Assembly: GCA_964577935.1 (NCBI GenBank) | Contig: CAZOAJ010000005.1 | Span: 62,001-126,000, forward strand | DNA: 64,000 nt | Direction of reading: 5' to 3' | From: JABDGV01 sp964577935 | GTDB lineage: Bacteria; Chlamydiota; Chlamydiia; Chlamydiales; FEN-1388 | In this document: piece by piece, positions 8,816 to 17,516 of the stretch | How positions within the stretch are numbered: position 1 is the first letter of the stretch | How the letters are laid out: every line of letters starts with the position of its first letter | Position numbers and translations under genes: made by a program | The notes under the pieces: model-generated | Told to the model about the DNA's origin: nothing | Database searches by the model: none | What the model saw: the letters and a program-made list of their open reading frames with translations, nothing else

Positions 8816-10772
8816 TGGGCTAAATCCTTCTCAAAAAAGAGCTGTAGAGGCCGTCCATGGCCGCGTTTTAGTTCTTGCAGGTGCCGGTAGCGGAAAGACA
8901 AAGGTTTTAACAACTCGTATTGTCCATCTTATTCAATCTCATCGTGTTGATCCCGAATCCATTATAGGTGTTACCTTTACGAACAAGGCGGCTCAAGAAA
9001 TGAGAGTACGGCTCTCATTGCTTATAGGCAAGAAAATAGCCGAGCGTGTAACACTTTCGACTTTTCATAGCTTTGCTCTGCAGGTTCTTCGAAAAGAAAT
9101 TCATCACTTGGGCTTTAGCAGAAATTTTTCAATAGGCGACCGGCAAGATATTCTCCGTATGGTTCAATCCATCGTGGCTGATGAACTTGACCACAATAGT
9201 ATGATGCCTTCGGTTCAAGATCTCTATGAAGAGATATCTCGAGCAAAAAACCAGGCAAAACTCGCTGAAGAAATTACCTACCCTCAATCAAAGTTTTTCG
9301 AAAAGCTTCTTCAAAATACCTTTAATCGCTTAAATCAAAGCATGAAGGTCTATAATACCTTAGATTTTGATCATTTGCTTTATGCTTTTTGGTTGCTTTT
9401 AAGGGGGTGTCCGGATGTGCTTGAGCGATATCAAAAACGGTATCAATATGTCTTAATTGATGAATATCAGGATACAAATCCTATTCAGTCCCAGATTGCG
9501 AATATGATCACAAAGCAATCTGGAAACCTCTGCGTTGTCGGAGATGATGACCAATCAATATATTCGTGGCGTGGGGCGGATGTATCAAATATTCTTCAAT
9601 TTCCTGCTGACACAGTGGTCAAGCTCGAGCAGAACTTCAGATCTACGAATACAATTCTAAAAGCTGCGAACTCTGTTATTGGCAAAAACAACAAACGTTA
9701 TAAAAAAGCGCTTTGGAGTAGTGGTGGAGATGGGGATAAAATTGAGATTTTTTGTGCCCCTCATGAGGAAGCAGAAGCTGAAGGTGTGATTAGAAGAATT
9801 GTTGCAGCCAAAAAAAAGCATAATCTCGCATGGAAAGACTTTTGTATCCTCTATAGATCAAATATTCTGACAAAAGCGGTTGAGAATGCTTTATTGCGGG
9901 CACCTCTTATTACAAAAGGGGCGGTTCAACAGCCTATTCCATATACGATGATTGGGCAGGATGATCTCTTTGATCATAAAGAAATGAGGGATATAGGGGC
10001 ATATCTTCGTGTAGCATGTAATCGCGATGATGAAGCGGCTCTCATTCGGGTGATTAACTACCCACGTCGAAATGTAGGGGAGCAAACGATAGATCGTATC
10101 AGATCATATGCTCAAGAGAATAACGTATCTATGTGGGATGCTTTAGATCATGTTGGAGCACATAGTGAAGTATCTCAAAAAAGTCGGGAAGGTGTTTTAG
10201 AATTTCAGAAAACAGTTGAACAGTTCAGAGGCGACCTTAGATCAGACGGTGCTGCATCGGCTGTAAGAAATCTGTTAAAGAGGAGCCGTATGTATCGAGC
10301 TCTTGAACATGAGATTGCATCTGATTCTCTTAGAAAACGTGCTGAGGATAGGCTCCAAGGTTTTTTGGATGTGCTTTCATCCTATCCTCATATCGATTCG
10401 CATGAGTCTTTGCTTGATATTCTTTCGCATATGCAAATTGATGCCTCAAATCCGAAATTTCAAAGTCAAGAAAGTGTTCAAGATGTAGTGACTCTCATGA
10501 CAATTCATAGTTCAAAGGGGCTTGAATATCCTTATTGCTTTTTGATTGGCCTTGAAGATCACCTTATTCCTCACGAGCGAAGTATAGATGAGGCTCAAAT
10601 CGAAGAGGAAAGGCGGTTGATGTATGTTGCTATAACACGCGCTAAGAAAAACCTGTGCATGAGTATGGCTGAGTCTCGGCGTCGCCTTGGTGGAGTAACG
10701 CCGAGTCGGCCTTCAAGATTTTTATTCGATATTCCTCAAGAGTGTCTGAACGCTACGATTTGGAACGGTTAA
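8805..10772 (+). CDS. uvrD: UvrD/Rep/PcrA-family ATP-dependent DNA helicase
   Basis: A 655-residue superfamily 1A helicase that unwinds DNA 3' to 5' in repair and replication restart. All motifs are in order: Q motif LNPSQKRAV, Walker A AGAGSGKT (about residue 26), motif Ia TFTNKAAQEM, Walker B DEYQDTN (about 221), motif III DDDQSIYSWRGAD, motif IV QNFRSTNTIL, motif V MTIHSSKGLEY and motif VI MYVAITRAKK. It stops soon after RPSRFLFDIP, so the C-terminal extension that carries the RNA-polymerase-binding Tudor-like domain of UvrD/PcrA is absent. In that respect it is closer to Rep. It overlaps rnpA upstream by 11 bp. Its end overlaps the convergent thioredoxin gene by 20 bp. Confidence 0.93.
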   Translation: MILDGLNPSQKRAVEAVHGRVLVLAGAGSGKTKVLTTRIVHLIQSHRVDPESIIGVTFTNKAAQEMRVRLSLLIGKKIAERVTLSTFHSFALQVLRKEIHHLGFSRNFSIGDRQDILRMVQSIVADELDHNSMMPSVQDLYEEISRAKNQAKLAEEITYPQSKFFEKLLQNTFNRLNQSMKVYNTLDFDHLLYAFWLLLRGCPDVLERYQKRYQYVLIDEYQDTNPIQSQIANMITKQSGNLCVVGDDDQSIYSWRGADVSNILQFPADTVVKLEQNFRSTNTILKAANSVIGKNNKRYKKALWSSGGDGDKIEIFCAPHEEAEAEGVIRRIVAAKKKHNLAWKDFCILYRSNILTKAVENALLRAPLITKGAVQQPIPYTMIGQDDLFDHKEMRDIGAYLRVACNRDDEAALIRVINYPRRNVGEQTIDRIRSYAQENNVSMWDALDHVGAHSEVSQKSREGVLEFQKTVEQFRGDLRSDGAASAVRNLLKRSRMYRALEHEIASDSLRKRAEDRLQGFLDVLSSYPHIDSHESLLDILSHMQIDASNPKFQSQESVQDVVTLMTIHSSKGLEYPYCFLIGLEDHLIPHERSIDEAQIEEERRLMYVAITRAKKNLCMSMAESRRRLGGVTPSRPSRFLFDIPQECLNATIWNG

Positions 10773-11394
10773 GTATATCTGTAAGCTGTCCTGAATGTAC
10801 TTCAAGAGGGTTTTTTCCTCCGCCCATAGATGATGAGGGATAACCTAGCCTGCCAATTTCCTGTCCATCGGCATTAAGAATTAATATGGAAGGAACTCCC
10901 ATGATACCGTATTTATCCATAAGATGTGTTTGTTCATCTGTTCTTTTTCTGTTGATATCATATTTAACAAAAATGAACTTGTCGTGGAATGAATCCCAAA
11001 AGGCTGGTTTATCATACACCTGACGTTCTAGCTTTATGCACCAGGGGCACCAGTTTGTGCCTGTAAAGATCAGATAAATTGGTTTGTTTTGGGCTTTAGC
11101 TTGTTCTTTTGCGAGATCTAAGCTTGAAAGCCATTGCCCCTTCATGGTTTCTTTTGGAGGAGCTTGATTCACGTCTTGATTCGAGCCTTGGCTTGGCATT
11201 GCTTGAGCTTGCTGGGTCTCAGACGGGCCTTGCTGGGGAGTGTTTTGCGTAGTGAGATTTGACGGAGCTTCTTCAGCCGCGAGATAATTTGCAGTACCTA
11301 CTAACGAATTTTGATTCGTGGCTAATAATAAGAATAGAGCTGTGCATATGTTTCGAGTTTTTTTTAAACTCGTTTTTTTTATGCTTGTTTTCAT
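10753..11394 (-). CDS. Periplasmic thioredoxin-like protein, DsbH type
   Basis: A 213-residue exported protein. Residues 1-40 contain a basic start and a hydrophobic core that look like a signal peptide. Residues 45-80 are a Gln/Pro/Ser-rich linker. From about residue 88 a thioredoxin fold follows with the active site WCPWC (Cys116, Cys119) and a GVPSILIL cis-proline loop. It resembles the chlamydial periplasmic oxidoreductase DsbH, which helps keep cysteine-rich envelope proteins reduced during the intracellular stage. The active-site pair here is PW between the cysteines. It is transcribed convergently with the helicase gene. Assignment to the thioredoxin superfamily is certain; orthology to DsbH is likely. 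Confidence 0.85.
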   Translation of the reverse strand: MKTSIKKTSLKKTRNICTALFLLLATNQNSLVGTANYLAAEEAPSNLTTQNTPQQGPSETQQAQAMPSQGSNQDVNQAPPKETMKGQWLSSLDLAKEQAKAQNKPIYLIFTGTNWCPWCIKLERQVYDKPAFWDSFHDKFIFVKYDINRKRTDEQTHLMDKYGIMGVPSILILNADGQEIGRLGYPSSSMGGGKNPLEVHSGQLTDILNRSKS

Positions 11395-11493
11395 TTGTTT
11401 CTTTCCTCCTCAAAGATGTTTCCCGCTCGATCTTTCTCGCTGGAGCAACAATTCGTGCTGGATCATCCTGTTAGCTCATGCTATACTTTTTGG

Positions 11494-11985
11494 ATGGTGA
11501 AAACAATTATTATTCGACACGTAAAAGAAAACAGAAAGAAGTGCAGTCTTACTCCGCTTGAAGCTCGAGAGGATTTTGAGTTTTATACGTATCCTTCTTG
11601 CGCACTTAATGCGAGTTCGTCCGGAGCGCAGAGTTTGGCGAATGTATCCTTAGATGGGGCTATTCTCCTGGATTTTGATGGGCCGCCTCTTTCTCTGGAT
11701 GACAGAAATTGTTCATCGCTCCTTCTTCTGGATGGAACATGGCGCTATGCGCAAACAATGCGAAAGAATCTTCCTCAATTGAACTCGTGTTCAGTTCGAA
11801 GAATTCCTGATGGATTTGTAACTGCATATCCAAGAAAGCAAACCGATTGTTCAGAACCCGATGCCGGGCTTGCGTCGATCGAAGCTCTCTATGTCGCCTA
11901 CCATATTTTAGGGTGGGACGTGCGAGGAATGCTGGATTCTTATTATTGGCGTGATTTATTTTTGTTTAAAAATGATTTTAAATAA
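11494..11985 (+). CDS. DTW/Tsr3-like aminocarboxypropyltransferase family protein
   Basis: A 163-residue protein with LLLLDGTWRYAQTM, the D-x-T-W motif of the DTW/Tsr3 superfamily, followed by YPRKQTD and GLASIEALYVAYHILGW. The N-terminus (IIIRHVKENRKKCSLTPLE) resembles the start of Tsr3/DUF367 proteins. Family members transfer the 3-amino-3-carboxypropyl group of S-adenosylmethionine to rRNA (Tsr3) or to tRNA U47 (TapT/YfiP). Which RNA is the target here cannot be told. The frame is open upstream to 11395, but that part overlaps the start region of the divergent thioredoxin gene and has no family similarity, so ATG 11494 was chosen. Confidence 0.72.
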   Translation: MVKTIIIRHVKENRKKCSLTPLEAREDFEFYTYPSCALNASSSGAQSLANVSLDGAILLDFDGPPLSLDDRNCSSLLLLDGTWRYAQTMRKNLPQLNSCSVRRIPDGFVTAYPRKQTDCSEPDAGLASIEALYVAYHILGWDVRGMLDSYYWRDLFLFKNDFK

Positions 11986-11989
11986 TTTG

Positions 11990-12018
11990 TTGAAAAGTCA
12001 TTAATTATTTGATATAAT
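11990..12018 (+). promoter_or_regulatory. Sigma70/sigma66-type promoter for the symporter-glgA unit
   Basis: TTGAAA at 11990-11995 and a consensus TATAAT at 12013-12018 are separated by exactly 17 bp. Transcription would start near 12025, about 45 bp before the TTG start codon of the AGCS symporter. It is the cleanest promoter in the window and probably also drives glgA. Confidence 0.8.
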
Positions 12019-12068
12019 TCTCTCACACTTTATAAAGTTTTTCTTTATATATATCCTCGGGGGTTTCT

Positions 12069-13436
12069 TTGGATAGCTTATTCTCATTCCTTGATGTGCT
12101 TGAAAATGCGCTCTGGGGATATATTGGTTTTCCTCTTATTGTTTTAATCGGGGTCTATTTTACTTATGTGTCTCGTTTTGCACAGATACGTTCTTTCCCA
12201 AAGGTAGTCAAAACTTTTTGGTTTCTGCTTACACATAAGGATTCGGGACCTCATAAGGGAATTCACCCTCTTAAAGCTTTTTTTGCCTCAATTGGAGGAA
12301 GCGTTGGAGTAGGTAATATTGTCGCAATCACGAGTGCTGTCCAAATAGGGGGGCCTGGGGCTCTCTTCTGGATTTGGATGACGGCTATTGCTGGCTCATT
12401 GGTCAAGTATTCTGAAGTCTACTTAGCTATGACAACTCGGTATGCCTGCCCAAAAGACGGGTTCTTAGGCGGTCCAATGTACGTACTGCAAAAAGCGTTC
12501 AAAGGATCAAAAGTTCCTGGGATTATCTTTTCTGTTTTGATGTGTATTTACGGGGTCGAGATTTATCAATTTAGCGTTGTGAGTTCTACGCTATCTTCTG
12601 CTATCGGCTGCCCAAACATTGTAAGCGCTATTTGTTTTTTGATAATGGTCATTTACGCTGAAAGGGGTGGAATCAACCGGGTGGGGGCAATCTCATCATG
12701 GCTTATTCCAACATTTATTTTGATATACCTGAGTATGGGGACATATTTCCTTTTTACTCATTCAGCGCAGCTACCCGCCATATTTTCAGATGTGTTTAAA
12801 TATGCATTTGAACCTTGTGCAGCTCAAGGCGGCTTTGTTGGATCGACCCTTCTTTTGACGATTTCGCAAGGTCTTCGTAGAGGATGCTATAGTTCTGACA
12901 TTGGGGTAGGATACGCTTCAATTATTCACAGTGAAAGTTCTGTTGAAAAGCCTGCGCGGCAAGCTTCTCTTTTGATCTTTGAAGTCTTTTTAGATTCATT
13001 CGTTATATGCACGATGAGTGTTCTGTTAGTTCTTGTAACAGGAACTTGGAAGATGAACTTTGACGAGATTCACCTTGTTCAGGAATCTCTTGCGACTCAA
13101 TTTCCTTTTGCTTCAATTTTTATGCCATTTTTCCTGTTTTTGGTTGGGTACTCAACTATTATTGCCTATTTTTCTTCTGGAATGCTGTGTGCAAAATTTA
13201 TTTCGCCAAGATATGGAAGAAAAGTCTACTACGTATATGCAGTCACAGCCCTTTTACTCTTTTCGCTCGTCCATTCAAGTCATGCAATTTGTGTGATGGC
13301 GCTTGTGCAATTTGGGCTTCTTACGTTGAATGTACTTGGCATGTGGAAGTTGCGACATGAGATTTCATATGATATACCTGCTATTCCAAACGTCGCATCT
13401 GAGGAAAACACAGTAGAGTATCAACGTACAATATAA
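12069..13436 (+). CDS. AGCS family sodium:alanine/glycine symporter
   Basis: A 455-residue integral membrane protein with about ten to eleven hydrophobic segments. It carries AGCS signatures: GIHPLKAFFASIGGSVGVGNIVAI, the GGPGALFWIWMTAIAGSLVKYSEVYLA block and GLRRGCYSSDIGVG. It takes up small neutral amino acids with sodium, fitting an amino-acid-scavenging intracellular bacterium. Translation starts at TTG (12069) after a G-rich binding site. A consensus promoter lies just upstream, and glgA begins 7 bp downstream. AGCS proteins occur in Chlamydia as well. The exact substrate cannot be predicted. Confidence 0.92.
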   Translation: MDSLFSFLDVLENALWGYIGFPLIVLIGVYFTYVSRFAQIRSFPKVVKTFWFLLTHKDSGPHKGIHPLKAFFASIGGSVGVGNIVAITSAVQIGGPGALFWIWMTAIAGSLVKYSEVYLAMTTRYACPKDGFLGGPMYVLQKAFKGSKVPGIIFSVLMCIYGVEIYQFSVVSSTLSSAIGCPNIVSAICFLIMVIYAERGGINRVGAISSWLIPTFILIYLSMGTYFLFTHSAQLPAIFSDVFKYAFEPCAAQGGFVGSTLLLTISQGLRRGCYSSDIGVGYASIIHSESSVEKPARQASLLIFEVFLDSFVICTMSVLLVLVTGTWKMNFDEIHLVQESLATQFPFASIFMPFFLFLVGYSTIIAYFSSGMLCAKFISPRYGRKVYYVYAVTALLLFSLVHSSHAICVMALVQFGLLTLNVLGMWKLRHEISYDIPAIPNVASEENTVEYQRTI

Positions 13437-13443
13437 GCGAATT

Positions 13444-14898
13444 ATGCAAATCATTCATATTGCTTCCGAAATTGCCCCTCTAGCAAAAGTTGGGGGATTA
13501 GCAGATGTCCTTTTGGGCCTTTCGCGTCAGCAGAAAATGAAAGGGCATGAGAGCTTAGTTCTTCTTCCAAATTACTCTTGTATACACCGCGATAAACTTT
13601 CGCCTCTTCATCAAAAGACTCCATTTGGAATTTGGTGGGGAGGGACTTTTTGGGGGGGAGAAGCTGAGAATTATGCTCTCTGCGATGATGTGCAAATTTG
13701 CCTTCTTCAATCGGATCATCCAAATAAATATTTTCGAAGAGAAAGTGTTTATGGCTTTTCAGACGATATCGAAAGGTTTGTTCATTTCGGAAGAGCCGCG
13801 CTTGATTACTTAGTCTTTCAAGGGATTCGTCCTGATGTTCTTCATCTGCATGATTGGCAGGCATCGATATGCGCGTGGCTTGCTCGTTCATATCCATTTG
13901 AAGAGCATTTTCGAAATACACGTATTGTTTTAACAATACATAACTTGGAATACCAAGGGCATTCACCACGACATGTTCTTGAGCTTGCAGGAGTCGATAC
14001 AACCCATGTTGCCCAAAAAGGGTTGTTGACACCTCACGAACAATATCCAAATCTTCTTCGAGGCGCTATTTTATCCGCAGATCATGTGGTTCCTGTGTCT
14101 CCATCTTATGCTCGAGAAATCTGTTCTCCGGAGGGAGGCAAGGGACTTGATAAGGAGCTTGCTTCTCGAGGTGATAGAGTGTGTGGGATATTAAATGGTC
14201 TTGATTATACCTACTGGAATCCCGAAACGGACCCGCTCCTTATTGCTGATTACAGCTTGAAGAATGAAGATCTGCTTTTTGAAGCAAGGCTTCAGAATAA
14301 AAAAGGAATTAGAGATAGACTTGGTCTTGAGCACACAGACCAGCCCTTGGTCGTTTGTATAACTCGACTTGTTCCTCAAAAGGGGATTGAGCTTATCAAG
14401 CATGCCCTTCATGAGGCTTTTCGTCTCAAGTATCAAATGATTTTGATTGGATCGACGCATGAAGAAGGGACGCGTAAAGAATTTACGGCTCTTCAAGAAT
14501 ATTATTCTCAAGATCCTCATGTGCGGATAGTTCTTCTTCATGATGAACAATTAGCTCATCTTGCATTTGCTGCATCAGACATCACTTTGGTTCCTTCACT
14601 TTTTGAACCCTGTGGACTTACTCAATTAATAGCTTTAAGATATGGGTCTATTCCTCTTGTTCGTAAGACAGGAGGTCTTCAAGATACCGTCAAAGATATA
14701 AGTTCTGATCCGATACATGGAAATGGATTTGTTTTTGAGCATGCCACAAAAGATGGTATTACATGGGCTTTAGAGCGTGCTGTACATATTTGGTATGACA
14801 GTCGACCGCTTTGGAATAGCCTTGTACTTCAAGCAATGAGGCTCAATTTCAGTTGGGAGAGACCTGAGGAGTTTTATGATGCCGTCTATCGTTCATAG
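13444..14898 (+). CDS. glgA: Glycogen (starch) synthase, ADP-glucose type
   Basis: A 484-residue GT5 glycosyltransferase. It has the N-terminal ADP-glucose-binding KVGGLADV motif (residues 15-22), HDWQASICAWL, VLTIHNLEYQG, CITRLVPQKG and the C-terminal PSLFEPCGLTQLIALRYGSIPLVRKTGGL block that holds the retaining-transferase Glu. Length is normal (about 477-490). It extends glycogen chains from ADP-glucose. Glycogen metabolism is a conserved feature of chlamydiae, and glgA next to pgsA is also the gene order in Chlamydia. It lies 7 bp behind the symporter and is probably cotranscribed with it. Confidence 0.96.
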   Translation: MQIIHIASEIAPLAKVGGLADVLLGLSRQQKMKGHESLVLLPNYSCIHRDKLSPLHQKTPFGIWWGGTFWGGEAENYALCDDVQICLLQSDHPNKYFRRESVYGFSDDIERFVHFGRAALDYLVFQGIRPDVLHLHDWQASICAWLARSYPFEEHFRNTRIVLTIHNLEYQGHSPRHVLELAGVDTTHVAQKGLLTPHEQYPNLLRGAILSADHVVPVSPSYAREICSPEGGKGLDKELASRGDRVCGILNGLDYTYWNPETDPLLIADYSLKNEDLLFEARLQNKKGIRDRLGLEHTDQPLVVCITRLVPQKGIELIKHALHEAFRLKYQMILIGSTHEEGTRKEFTALQEYYSQDPHVRIVLLHDEQLAHLAFAASDITLVPSLFEPCGLTQLIALRYGSIPLVRKTGGLQDTVKDISSDPIHGNGFVFEHATKDGITWALERAVHIWYDSRPLWNSLVLQAMRLNFSWERPEEFYDAVYRS

Positions 14899-15075
14899 CT
14901 GTGGCTCTATTTTTCGTGCCCTCTCCGGTTTTTGTTCTCTTTCCTGTTTTCTCTTCCCGTCAATCTTTGACTTAATGATAATTGTACAAATTGCCCATGT
15001 CAAATCAGTGTTATTAGGGGTAAGATCCCTGCTGATAAGGCTTGGAAGTCATCGTCCTTGAAAGGGGTTGTTTTT

Positions 15076-15792
15076 ATGGAGCCGCATTCAGCGCTGCGCG
15101 AGCAGATAGCAAAACATGTTGATCGTAGCGTAGATCGGATAGTTCATCACCGTATTGGTGGACCAACTCTTTTGACCCTGGCGAATTTTACAACGATCAT
15201 CCGGATTTTTATAAGTCCTGTATTTCTCTTCGTCTACCTTGAGTATCAGGCTCTTGGAATTTCCATTACTACCCTTCCTTATATACTTCTTGGCTTGCTT
15301 GGTGCTCTTGAAATATCTGACCTGCTTGATGGTTATTTAGCTCGCAGATATGACCAGGTAACAGACCTAGGTAAAATTTTAGATCCAATGGCCGATAGTA
15401 TTTCACGAATATCGATCTATTTAACCTTTACTCAGCCGCCAGTCCGCCTTCCACTCCTCCTCGTCTTTATATTTATTTACCGAGATTCCGTGATCAGTAC
15501 TCTCAGGACAGTTTGCGCTTTACGAGGAATTGCTTTGGGTGCGCGTCCAACAGGCAAGATTAAAGCTGTTGTACAAGCTATATGCGCGCTTTCTATAACC
15601 GCGCTTTTAATTCCCTACACATCTGGCTCATTAAGCGAGCTAAATTTGCAAAAAATCAGTTTTGGCATCGCACTCCTTGCGGCGAGTTATTCGCTCTATT
15701 CTGGGTGTGAGTATGTCATCGCTAACAGAAAGTACGTTTACCAGGCCTTGAAAAAAAGGACCCGTAAATCCGTTATTGGCGATGAAGGTTAG
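15076..15792 (+). CDS. pgsA: CDP-diacylglycerol-glycerol-3-phosphate 3-phosphatidyltransferase
   Basis: A 238-residue membrane protein of the CDP-alcohol phosphatidyltransferase family. The catalytic pattern DxxDGxxAR(x8)GxxxDxxxD is complete in DLLDGYLARR ... LGKILDPMAD (about residues 82-108). Several hydrophobic helices surround it. PgsA makes phosphatidylglycerol phosphate, the first step to phosphatidylglycerol and cardiolipin. The frame is open from a TTG at 15058, but the ATG at 15076 has an AAAGGGG binding site at good spacing and was chosen. A gap of about 180 bp follows glgA. The N-terminus has about 45 extra residues before the first helix. Confidence 0.9.
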   Translation: MEPHSALREQIAKHVDRSVDRIVHHRIGGPTLLTLANFTTIIRIFISPVFLFVYLEYQALGISITTLPYILLGLLGALEISDLLDGYLARRYDQVTDLGKILDPMADSISRISIYLTFTQPPVRLPLLLVFIFIYRDSVISTLRTVCALRGIALGARPTGKIKAVVQAICALSITALLIPYTSGSLSELNLQKISFGIALLAASYSLYSGCEYVIANRKYVYQALKKRTRKSVIGDEG

Positions 15793-15826
15793 ATGATTCT
15801 CTTCGGTTCCGATGGTTCACTCAGGT

Positions 15827-17401
15827 TCAAACTTGATTAAGTTCTATTGCCGAGGTAGCCTTAAGCTTTGCCAGTTCATCATTGTAGAGCTGAATCGTTT
15901 CCTCAAGTTTTGTTGAAACTAGACGAAGCGCTGTTAAAGTTTTCTCTGCATCAAGGTCTGTTTGAGCTTTTTTAAGATCATCAACTTGCTGTTTCTGTGC
16001 TAATTTGGTAACTGAACTTGAGTGATGATCGTAGCTCTTCTGCGTTTCATCAAGCTGTTTTTGTATGTTTTTCAGCTGCTCGAGTCGCTCATTAATGATT
16101 TTTGTGGACTTATGGATGCTCTGTTTAATTGATGCAATTTCCTCATAATCGGTAATCTGATTAAGCTTGTCTTTTTGTTTTTCAAGAGCGTGAATTGCCT
16201 CAAAATTCTCTTTGATAATAGAGCATACAGCCCCTGTATTTCCTTCGAAATGAGAACATTCATAACTCGCTTTTTTGTTGCTTGAGTCTATAGATACTTT
16301 TATTTTTGCCTCATTCTCTACAAAGCTCTTCAAGTCATTTAGATCGGTTATGGCTTGATTTGCATCGTGAGTTGCTAAGTCGTTAATTGAAGGTGTAGCG
16401 CTAGCGAGTGATGCCGGTTCGTTATTTCTGAGTGATGCAAACCCAACTTTTCGGTCATTAATAAGTTTACAATGGATAGGGGATGCCCGAAACCTAGCTA
16501 TCTTGTTTGTTTTTAAATAGGTTGGCTTATCGAGATTAATGTACGTTTGACCTGTTAAACTGAGCGCCCTATAGCTGACATGGTTAATGTTCCCAAGATA
16601 TTTTAGGGTCGACATGTTGTTGAGCCCAGTCCATTCACTCATCTTGCCACGAAAACGCGCTCCAGCTCCGCCTATAAGACCTGCATCTCGATGGAAGGAG
16701 AGGTTTGTTACGTAGCTCTTTTTAGCCATCTCAGAAATACGAGCACGATCGTTATGTATAAAAGGGTCTTCAAGCTCCCTTCGAAAGCCTATAAGCGTTG
16801 CTCGAATCTTGTCTTGGAAGTCTGAAATCTCCCTTGATGTTCCATTGACTGGTATTTCGATGTTTGTAAAGAGATCTTTCTTGAAGCTGATCGTTCTAAT
16901 TCCTCCCGTCTTTTCCCGAACAGTAATCAATACTTCAGTTGGAAGCTTTGCGCAGGGAACTGTGTCCTTAAGTCCAAAGAGTGAACTTTGTTTAAGATCA
17001 TGGGATTCGACTTGAATGGGTCGCTTTTTTATTGGATCGCCTGCTTTTCGGTTTGCTCTTGGGTCGCTGGCCTCCCGTTTTTTTAGAACATCAACTTCAT
17101 CATATAGAATCTTTGCTCCTGTTGCTCGATCAATCAGCTCCTCTTCGGGTTGTCCCTCTGCTGGGACCCCCTTGACCTGCACCTTAGAGATGTCAGCTGG
17201 ATCAATACCTTCTTTTTCAAGAATTGCATTGATTGCACCCATGAATGTTTTTTCCGCAAGCCCAAGCTCTTTAGCATAGTCCTCGGTAACAGGTCCAGAG
17301 AGAACCTCTTTAAGCGTTGTTGGAAGAGGAGTCGAGGAAGTTGCTAGTGGATCAGGTAAGGAAGGTGTCTGGTTCGAAACACTTAGGCTCATAACATCCA
17401 T
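15827..17401 (-). CDS. Unrecognised protein with C-terminal coiled coil, effector-like
   Basis: A 524-residue protein with no family I recognise. Residues 1-30 are rich in Ser, Thr and Pro without a Sec signal, the composition often seen in type III secretion signals. The middle (about 150-340) is a mixed globular region with FKKDLFTNIEIPV, GGAGARFRGKMSEW and INHVSYRALSLTGQTYINL. From about residue 345 to the end there are long predicted helices with coiled-coil character (QLDETQKSYDHH ... LVSTKLEETIQLYNDELAKL). It lies 115 bp downstream of the Snf2-like gene on the same strand and converges with pgsA. A host-directed effector is a guess from composition and neighbourhood only. Confidence 0.7.
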   Translation of the reverse strand: MDVMSLSVSNQTPSLPDPLATSSTPLPTTLKEVLSGPVTEDYAKELGLAEKTFMGAINAILEKEGIDPADISKVQVKGVPAEGQPEEELIDRATGAKILYDEVDVLKKREASDPRANRKAGDPIKKRPIQVESHDLKQSSLFGLKDTVPCAKLPTEVLITVREKTGGIRTISFKKDLFTNIEIPVNGTSREISDFQDKIRATLIGFRRELEDPFIHNDRARISEMAKKSYVTNLSFHRDAGLIGGAGARFRGKMSEWTGLNNMSTLKYLGNINHVSYRALSLTGQTYINLDKPTYLKTNKIARFRASPIHCKLINDRKVGFASLRNNEPASLASATPSINDLATHDANQAITDLNDLKSFVENEAKIKVSIDSSNKKASYECSHFEGNTGAVCSIIKENFEAIHALEKQKDKLNQITDYEEIASIKQSIHKSTKIINERLEQLKNIQKQLDETQKSYDHHSSSVTKLAQKQQVDDLKKAQTDLDAEKTLTALRLVSTKLEETIQLYNDELAKLKATSAIELNQV

Positions 17402-17446
17402 CCGGTTCTAACTTTTCCTATGATATCAAAAAAATAATAGATAATC

Positions 17447-17473
17447 AAAAGGAGGTAAAACTCGTGAGAGAGT
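17447..17473 (+). other. Orphan Shine-Dalgarno and three-codon frame
   Basis: A perfect AAAGGAGGT followed by GTG AGA GAG TAA stands on the plus strand between two minus-strand genes. There is no plus-strand gene here for it to serve. It may be chance; a CT-rich simple repeat (about 17484-17503) follows directly. Confidence 0.3.
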
Positions 17474-17516
17474 AATTATCTCCCTCTTCTCTCTCTCTCT
17501 CAATCTATCTATTTAT

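Noticed and set aside
13451..14050. A 199-codon antisense frame inside glgA.
   Set aside because: It lies wholly opposite a well-conserved enzyme, has biased composition as expected of a shadow frame, and shows no domain.
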